From positions 251,693,771 through 251,757,770 of the forward strand of contig NC_080571.1 in NCBI RefSeq assembly GCF_030247185.1: a stretch of 64,000 bases of DNA, in the 5' to 3' direction. How positions within the stretch are numbered: the first letter of the stretch is position 1; each line of letters opens with the position of its first letter. The DNA comes from Malaya genurostris (taxonomy: Eukaryota; Arthropoda; Insecta; Diptera; Culicidae). The notes under the pieces are model-generated. The model was not told the origin of the DNA and did not search any database. It worked only from the letters and a program-made list of their open reading frames with translations. Below, one piece after another: positions 57,456-64,000 of this stretch. Made by a program: the position numbers and the translations under genes.

Positions 57456-58084
57456 TGTCCCGAGACTAAAGCAGAGATGGCGCTCGTAGTAAACCAGTAA
57501 CCACGTCTTTCTAGAGTACTAACCTTTGCTTGAAATGGGTCTAAATTTTAAGTCGATCCGACCAGAAACAGCTGAGTTATCGAGGTTGGAGTGAAGTCGT
57601 TTTGTAGTTTGTTTAAAAAATGGAAAAAACCGAGTTTCGTGTTTTGATATCATATGGAAGTGTATTTCCTATCCTTCATGAAAAATTGAGCATGAAAAAG
57701 GTTTTTTCCAAATGGGTGCCGCGATTGCTTTCGATGGAACAAAATGCACCCTGCCACAAGTCGATGAAAACAATGCCGAAATTGAACGAATTGGGCTTTG
57801 ATCTGCTTCCCCACCCCCCATACTCGCCAGATTTAGCCCCCAGTGACTACTGGCTCTTTGCTGATCTTAAAAAAATGCTCCAAGTAAAAAGATTTGGCTC
57901 AAATGAGGAGGTCATCGCTGAAACTAAAGCTTATTTTGAAGCGAAAAATAAATTTTTTATAAACATGGTATTGAAAAATTGGAAAAACGTTGGAACCATT
58001 GTATCACCCTAAAAGGTGATTATGTTGATGAATAAAAAAAAATTTTGCAAAAAAAAAGTTGTTTCCATTGTTAGTCTCGGGACT
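57456..58084 (+). mobile_element. mariner element, internally deleted
   Basis: Inverted ends TGTCCCGAGACTAA and TTAGTCTCGGGACT are flanked by TA (57454-57455, 58085-58086). At 629 bp it is about half a normal mariner (~1.3 kb). It sits exactly at the 5' junction of the non-LTR element that follows. Confidence 0.92.
57620..58012 (+). pseudogene. mariner transposase remnant
   Basis: The open frame reads MEKTEFRVLI (N-terminus), jumps to LHEKLSMKKVFSKWVPRLL, then to NAPCHKSMKT and HPPYSPDLAPSDYWLF. Two in-frame-compatible deletions therefore removed most of the HTH and the first catalytic aspartate. The second Asp (normally QDNAP) is absent, reading EQNAP; the third is kept in APSDYW. The C-terminus is shifted out of frame after EAKNKFF. 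It cannot encode an active enzyme. Confidence 0.92.
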
Positions 58085-58085
58085 T

Positions 58086-58606
58086 ATGCAGTCATTCGAG
58101 GCCTCGTTACACAGTGCCATAAAAAACGTTTGCGATTTTAGTAAAGTCAATGACCAGCACATCAAGGAAATGAGCGAACGGCTTCTTCGCCTCGAAGAAA
58201 AATTCTTACTACCTACCAAATCTGAAGTCCCTGCAATAATACCTAACACTATTCTGGAAGAATTGAGAGATGAAGTCAAAGCAATATCGACTTCAATCTC
58301 CAGTATCGGAACCAAAGACCAAAATACCAAACCTAAGTCTCTAGCTGAAGAACTCAAAGAGAAGGAAATTCAAACATGCGACAGTGGCTGGCGCTTCATT
58401 GGAAGTAAAAAAATCTGGAAACGAGACTGGAGTGAGTATGACAAGAAACAGCGCACTCGACGGCTGCAAGAAAAACAAGCTGAGAAAGCAAACATCAGAC
58501 GAAAACATCGGAAGCGGAAACAACAAAATAATACAAATTACAGTATACGCAGTAAAAACAACAACTACACCAACAACAGCAAACACGACAACAACAACAA
58601 CAACAA

Positions 58607-58638
<32 letters not shown>

Positions 58639-59405
58639 ACAACAACGACAATAATGTGCACTACAACAGCAACTTGAATACTAATAGTAACAACACCTGC
58701 CCCAACAATAACAATAATATGTCATTACAATATACCTTACCCTTGGACAAGGACTTACTAGCAGCTGCACGGGTTCAATTCTCCGGGCATCCAGGTGCAG
58801 ATATTGCCTCAAAATTCATAAATTTTCAAAAAGGTGAAACCATCAACCCTTACAAAGGAACAAGAAGTATTCAAAACAACACTACTCCGGTCTTAGGAAG
58901 TAATGACATCGAAGCTGCACCATCCACTAACTATGTGAACACATCTTCAATATCACATAACATAAATACATCTACAGTATCACAGGACATGAGTACAGAC
59001 AGCCAATTCGAAATTGATCCAATGCGTCCTCCAATTGTACGTCTTACTTCACAATCTGCAAATGGCGACGAACGCTTCTTGAAAGCAAGACTTCGTGACC
59101 CGAAAATAATGCACGTCGTCCGTCTGTATTTGTCATACATGAAAAATCAACAATCTACAGTATGCATCGAGGGTATGACACCAACTAGTATAAAAATGCT
59201 ATTAGCATCAGAAGGCCTTCCAACAACACCTGACCACCTTCTACGAATCTTCATCGAAGTGCATCAGGAATATGGAATGAAACCTAAGGAAGCGCAGGCC
59301 GACCTGGACTCTTATGGGAAATTTTTGACAAGTGAACACATCCGCCGACTCCAACTAATCCGGGAAGCCGATCACAATTTTACAAGGCCGAATTTTCGGA
59401 AATAA
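58086..59405 (+). CDS. ORF1 protein of the non-LTR element (no zinc knuckle)
   Basis: A 439-codon frame. The N-terminus to residue ~95 is predicted helical, coiled-coil-like (HIKEMSERLLRLEEKFL, ILEELRDEVKAIS). A strongly basic patch follows (KKQRTRRLQEKQ, RRKHRKRKQQ), then an Asn-rich stretch of about 60 residues coded by AAC/AGC repeats. The C-terminal ~120 residues (ERFLKARLRDPKIMHVVRL onward) look folded but match no family I can name. There is no CCHC motif or evident RRM. By position it should bind the element RNA. The open frame continues upstream through the mariner end to 58059 without an ATG, so the native start is probably lost. Confidence 0.7.
58556..58660 (+). repeat. AAC/AGC trinucleotide repeat inside ORF1
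   Basis: Imperfect AACAACAAC and AGCAGC units encode the Asn/Ser-rich linker. The frame is kept, so the expansion was tolerated. Confidence 0.9.
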
Positions 59406-59406
59406 C

Positions 59407-60072
59407 GACGCCCTTTGACGAAGGAATAGAAACAGGAATTAGTAATGTAAGTATTCCAGAATTCTCAAATACTTCTTCGCTTCATAGACAAAATGTGACT
59501 GAAATTTTGGTCTATTGCCAAAATTTCAACCGCATGAAAAGCCCGGCCAAAATGAAAGAAATTCATCAAAATTTAATAACCTCCTCTTTCGACGTAATCC
59601 TTGGAACTGAAAGCAGCTGGGATGAAAGTGTTAGAAGCGAAGAAGTATTTGGAAATAATTTTAACGTATTCCGGCACGACCGAAATTTATCTCTCTGTCA
59701 GAAAAAATCTGGAGGTGGAGTCCTCATAGCCATAAACTCTTGCTTTACTTCTGAAGAAATTATTACTCCTAAATATAAAGAATTTGAGCATGTATGGGAG
59801 TCTCAATATTGGGAGAAGAACATATTTACTGCTCTGTCTACTTCCCACCCGAAAATGCGAACAAATTCTCTTTTGAATTATTCTTTCAATCTTTAGACAC
59901 AATTATTTCGAATATGGAACCCGAAGTAAAGCTACATATTTTTGGCGACTTCAATCAACGTAATGCGGACTTCATTTCTGACATTGAAAATGAATCAATC
60001 TTACTCCCAGTCGTTGGAGAAAACGAAACATTGCACTACTTTTTCGACAAAATTTCTAATTTTGGCCTACAT
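59407..60072 (+). pseudogene. ORF2 N-terminal part: APE endonuclease with two frameshifts
   Basis: The reading starts just after the ORF1 stop, with no clear ATG (59441 on gives ISNVSIPEF; YCQNFNRMKS follows at 59511). DVILGTESSWDES carries the catalytic Glu. After KEFEHVW near 59795 the frame changes to SILGEEHIYCSVYFPPEN, then HIFGDFNQRN with the GDFN motif. Near 60072 a second shift leads to the RT frame with VNSVKNQQNAYLDLLFTN. The SDH motif is degenerate (NEAFHTAI). The product would nick the target for reverse transcription. Confidence 0.85.
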
Positions 60073-62381
60073 CTCAAGTAAACTCCGTAAAAAATCAACA
60101 AAATGCATATTTAGACCTTCTTTTCACAAATTGCACAGAAGACTTTTGTGTGAACGCATCAAACCTGCCATTATGGAAAAATGAAGCATTTCACACCGCA
60201 ATTGAATATTCATTATTTACACACAATGCATCCCTTCCCTACGACTTGGAATATGAGGAAGTGCCGGAATACAATAAAATTGACTTTGAAGAAGTCAAGT
60301 GTAGACTAAGTATAATAAACTGGCGGAACATACTGAGCACAGAAGGAAATGTCGACGTCGAAGTAAACAAATTCTATCACATTATAAACAAAATATTATC
60401 CGAAACTTTGCCCATGAAAAGAAGGAGAAAAAATCATAACAGCAAATTACCTGTATGGTTCAATTCACAACTAAAACATTTGAAAAATAGGAAACAAAAA
60501 GCACACAAAACTTACCAACAAGAAAAAAGTGACGCTCATCTTCAAAATTACTTAAATCTATGCAATCAACTCAAAATAGCCATTAACACAGCACACGAAG
60601 AATACAACCACAAAATTGAAAACGAAATAAAGACTTGCCCTAAGAACTTTTTTAACTACACAAAAACTAAACTAAAAAGCAACAATTTTCCATCTCAAAT
60701 GCACCTCGACGAACATGTAGGGAAAAATAGTACAGAAATCTGCAATCAATTTGCAAATTTTTTCCAGGAAGTATATACATCTTATTCAGAAACTGACCGT
60801 GACCGTGAATACTTCTCTTACATACCTGCATTTTCTAGCTCCATCTCTGTAAACTATCTATCAGAACATGACATTTCGACAGCACTGAAAAACTTAGACG
60901 CCTCAAAAGGGCCTGGACCTGACAGTATACCACCAATATTTTTAAAAAATCTTGCTGAAGAACTTACACTACCACTACAACTACTTTTTAACTTATCGCT
61001 TAATAAATGTACTTTTCCCAAAGCATGGAAATCTTCCTTTCTTGTACCAATATTTAAATCTGGTGCAAAATCTAACATTCGGAACTACCGTGGAATAGCC
61101 ATTATCTCATGCATTCCAAAATTATTTGAAAAAATTGTAAACGAAAAACTTTTTCATCAACTTAAAAATGTAATAACAAACAAACAACATGGCTTTTTTA
61201 AAGGCCGCTCAACTACAACAAATCTTTTAGAATTTATGACATTCACTCTGAATGCAATGGACGCCGGCAACTACGTAGAAACTCTTTACACTGACTTTAG
61301 CAAAGCCTTCGACCGTATTGACATACCTTTACTTCTACACAAACTACAAAAATATGGCATAAAACATACTCTTCTGGAATGGCTCAAATCATACTTAACG
61401 AATCGTGTACAGGTAGTCCGCTTCCAAAACATTCTGTCTGAACCAATTAATGTAACATCTGGCGTACCTCAGGGTTCTCACTTAGGGCCTCTCCTTTTCA
61501 TTTTACATATAAACGACATTTCCTTCATACTCAAAAATCTGAAAGTGCTTATATATGCAGACGACATGAAACTCTTCATGGAAATTAAAAATATCAACGA
61601 CGCTGTAATATTCCAGAACGAAATCAATCTATTCCACATTTGGTGCTGCAAAAGTCTACTCCAACTCAATGTAAAAAAATGTAACTCAATAACTTTCAGT
61701 AGGAAAAATGAAACTATACCCACAAACATACATCTAGGAAATCAACTTGTAGAAAAATGTAAAATTGTAAGAGATTTAGGCGTAATCTTAGACTCCAAGC
61801 TCACTTTTGTGGAACACTACAATACCATAATCAATAAAGCAAATAGCATGCTGGGCTTTATTAAACGCTTCAGTCATAACTTTCAGGACCCATACACAAT
61901 AAAATTATTATACACTACATATGTCAGACCTATTTTGGAATATTGCAGCCTAGTATGGAATCCATATAATATTATTCACGAAGAACGCATCGAATCTATT
62001 CAAAAACAATTTCTTTTATATGCACTTCGTAAATTAAACTGGACAGCATTTCCTCTACCATCATATGAAGCACGCTGCATGCTCATCAATATACAAACAC
62101 TTAAAGAACGCCGCGACCTTGAAATGCTTTATTTTATCAGCGACATTATTTCTCAACGCATTCAATCACCTTCTTTATTATCGCAACTAAATTTTTATAC
62201 ACCTAGCCGTCAATTGCGAACCAGGAAATTATTTTTAGAAAGAAACACTAGAACAAATTATGCAAAATACAGTCCAGTCAATCGAATAATGCGCCATTAC
62301 AATCAATACTGCGAACATCTTGACCTTACTATGTCAAAAAATCAAATCAAATCTCAGCTTTGTCGTAGAAATAATGCGTAG
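60073..62381 (+). pseudogene. ORF2 reverse transcriptase part (frame intact)
   Basis: An uninterrupted frame of about 770 codons. RT blocks in order are DASKGPGPDSIPPIFLKN, WKSSFLVPIFKSG, NYRGIAIIS, NKQHGFFKGRSTTTNL, TDFSKAFDRIDIPLL with the first catalytic Asp, VTSGVPQGSHLGPLLFIL and IYADDMKLF with the catalytic pair. The C-terminal half (EYCSLVWNPYN, YEARCMLINIQTLKERRDLE) is typical of CR1/Jockey-group thumbs. No RNase H follows; the stop lies 52 bp before the TAAA tail. Because it is separated from the endonuclease by a frameshift it is scored as part of a pseudogene, though all RT motifs are intact. Confidence 0.9.
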
Positions 62382-62471
62382 TATGTAAGTGAACATTGTA
62401 AACAATTTATATGTAGTCTACATTTGCTTGACGAAATAAATAAATAAATAAATAAAATATTGATCCATGTG

Positions 62472-63500
62472 TTAAGTGATAGGCATTACGAAGCGTTACA
62501 TGCGTTGCTTTTAAGTAAGTTATAAACGTTACGAAGCGTCACTAGCGATTCTATTTAGTAAGTTATTGGCATTGCGAAACGTTGCATGTGATCCTTTTTT
62601 ATGAGTCATAGGCGTTACAAGCGTTAATTTTTTGTAAGTTACAGGCGTTACTTTTTTGTGAATAAAAGGCGCTTCGAAGCGCGTTACTTTTTATTAAGTT
62701 ATAAGCGTTACGGAGCGTTATTTTGTTGTGAGTTATAGACGTTACGAAGCATTACATGCGTTACTTGTTTGTTAGTTATAAGCATTACGAAGCAATATAT
62801 GTGTTTTTGCGAGTTACAAGCGCTAAGCTTTTGTAAGTTACAATTATTACATGCGTTACTTTTTATAAGATTGGTTGTTACGTGTGTTATTTCTATGTGA
62901 GCCATAGGCGTTACGAAGCGTTACATGCGCTATTATTTATGAGTTAAAGACGTTACGAAACGTTACAAGCGTTACTCGTTTGAGATTTATAAGCGTTACG
63001 ATGCTTTACATGCATTACTTTTTAGGCGAGTTTTAGGTGTTACGAAGAGTTACCTTTGGTAAGTTACAGGCATTAAAAATCGCTACTTTTTGCGAGTTAC
63101 AGATGTTACGAAACGTGACATGTGTTACTCTGTATAAGTTTTCGGCGTTACAAAGCGTTACATGCGTTAATTTTTTGTTAGTTATAGGCATAACAGGCGT
63201 TACGAAGTGTTACATGTGATATTTTGTGTAAGTTAGATACGTTACAAAGCATTACATTCGTTACTTTAAATAAGTTTTAGACGTTACGAATCATAACATG
63301 CGTTTCTATTTTATAAGTTATAGGCGTTACAATTCGTTACATGCGTAATTTTTTTTGTAAGTTTTAGGTGTTACAAAACGTTACATGTGTTACTCTTTTA
63401 AAAAGGTACAAAGTTATAAGGCGTTACGTTCGTTACTCTTTCGTAAGTTGTGTATGATACGGAGCGTTGTTGGAGTTGTTGGAAGTTATAGATGTTAAAA
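62472..63500. repeat. GCGTTAC satellite, right block
   Basis: More than 20 degenerate units with GCGTTACGAAGCGTTACATG and TTACTTTTT-type spacers, same orientation as 55950-56567. Point changes and short indels are frequent. Confidence 0.88.
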
Positions 63501-64000
63501 AGCGTTACCAAATTATGAAACGATTAGAAATGATCCTATAACGACATGGAATACACTGATCAAAATTAGCGCGATTACATATCTTATCGAAACGAAGACT
63601 AGTATCTAAAGACGAAGGAAAATGAGTATAAATATTACTCAACTGTCATTCAATCATTAATTTTTTTCTTGACATGAGAGTATTCAGTAAATTGAAATGT
63701 TATTTCACATGATTCAACGGTTTCAAATGTTTTTAAGTGTTACCGATAGCCCAGAGGTGGAGACCGAGAGCCCCTCTCGAAATCAGAAACAGGAACGGAA
63801 AAAAGGTTTGAGAAATATCGTGTGGTTGTTGGTCCTGTACTCCACTGCCGATAAAGCACGCAGCGGCAGTTCCTACGAAGCAGAACAGAGTTACAACAAC
63901 ATAAAATGGAGAATGAAATCGGGGTAAAATAAATGACAATAATAATAATACAAAATTGAACCGGACTGTTAGTTAAGCAAGATTCTGCAGATGAGAAAGA
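63501..64000. other. No gene; possible retrotransposon tail at 63730-63964
   Basis: The part near 63860-63964 (GCAGAACAGAG..., AAAATAAATGACAATAAT) resembles 55610-55690 (GCAGAAAAGAG..., AAAATAAATGACAACAAA). Both may be 3' ends of one retrotransposon family. No coding sequence is supported. Confidence 0.35.

Larger units (their letters stand above)
58086..62457 (+). mobile_element. CR1/Jockey-group non-LTR retrotransposon, almost complete
   Basis: ORF1 (58086-59405) and ORF2 with APE endonuclease and RT (59407-62381) are followed by a short 3' UTR and a (TAAA)n tail at 62433-62457. There is no RNase H. A probable AATAT duplication flanks it: AATA at 57452-57455 plus T58087, and 62456-62460. 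The 5' end is probably truncated, because the ORF1 ATG is formed from target bases. Two frameshifts in the endonuclease inactivate it; the RT frame is open. Clade placement between CR1/L2-like and Jockey is uncertain. Confidence 0.85.

Noticed and set aside
58341..58661. Valine-rich minus-strand frame opposite ORF1
   Set aside because: It is the antisense of the AAC repeat in ORF1.

Overview
The window reads as repeat-choked, AT-rich insect DNA. I infer a culicine mosquito, most likely Aedes-like. The grounds are a Juan/Jockey-type retrotransposon, an RNase H-bearing I-clade (MosquI-like) retrotransposon, pogo/Tigger and mariner transposons, many MITE-like TIR repeats, and no prokaryotic gene organisation. 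This is inference; no host marker gene is visible. No tRNA, rRNA, CRISPR array or viral gene was recognised.

Layout. 1-1450 holds an interspersed repeat (family A). 1451-5552 is mostly single-copy-looking. 5553-15305 is a Russian-doll locus: a ~170-bp MITE is split by a ~6-kb I-clade retrotransposon on the minus strand (5618-11624), and one target-site duplication of that element is split at its TA by an apparently intact 3.56-kb pogo/Tigger transposon (11631-15194, transposase 13014-14675). 15526-18960 is a decayed Juan-like retrotransposon on the minus strand, ending in an array of small AGTCTT hairpins. 19094-20154 is a TIR element. 20800-25550 is largely featureless apart from one retrotransposon ORF1 relic. 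25555-29042 holds a family A fragment, a 163-bp tandem duplication, a foldback element enclosing a reverse-transcriptase relic, and a TTAA-flanked MITE.

29043-31770 has no supportable gene. 31775-37792 is repeat-rich, with two opposed family A copies flanking a tandemly repeated tail. 38705-40491 is a palindromic cluster of a repeat carrying a hammerhead-ribozyme-like motif, which recalls Penelope-like elements, interrupted by a 5'-truncated retrotransposon tail. 43200-44320 holds repeats, followed by an almost perfect 1.3-kb AAAGT array (44432-45719). 47640-50953 holds repeats. 52670-53790 is a second I-clade relic. 54069-54401 encodes a possible small secreted cysteine peptide. From about 55950 to 63500 a GCGTTAC satellite is split by a TIR element, a deleted mariner and a nearly full-length non-LTR retrotransposon (58086-62457).

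Functionally almost everything codes for transposition. The endonuclease/reverse transcriptase modules would drive target-primed reverse transcription, and the pogo and mariner modules cut-and-paste at TA. Only the pogo transposase looks undamaged. The only host-gene candidate is the secreted ORF at 54069.
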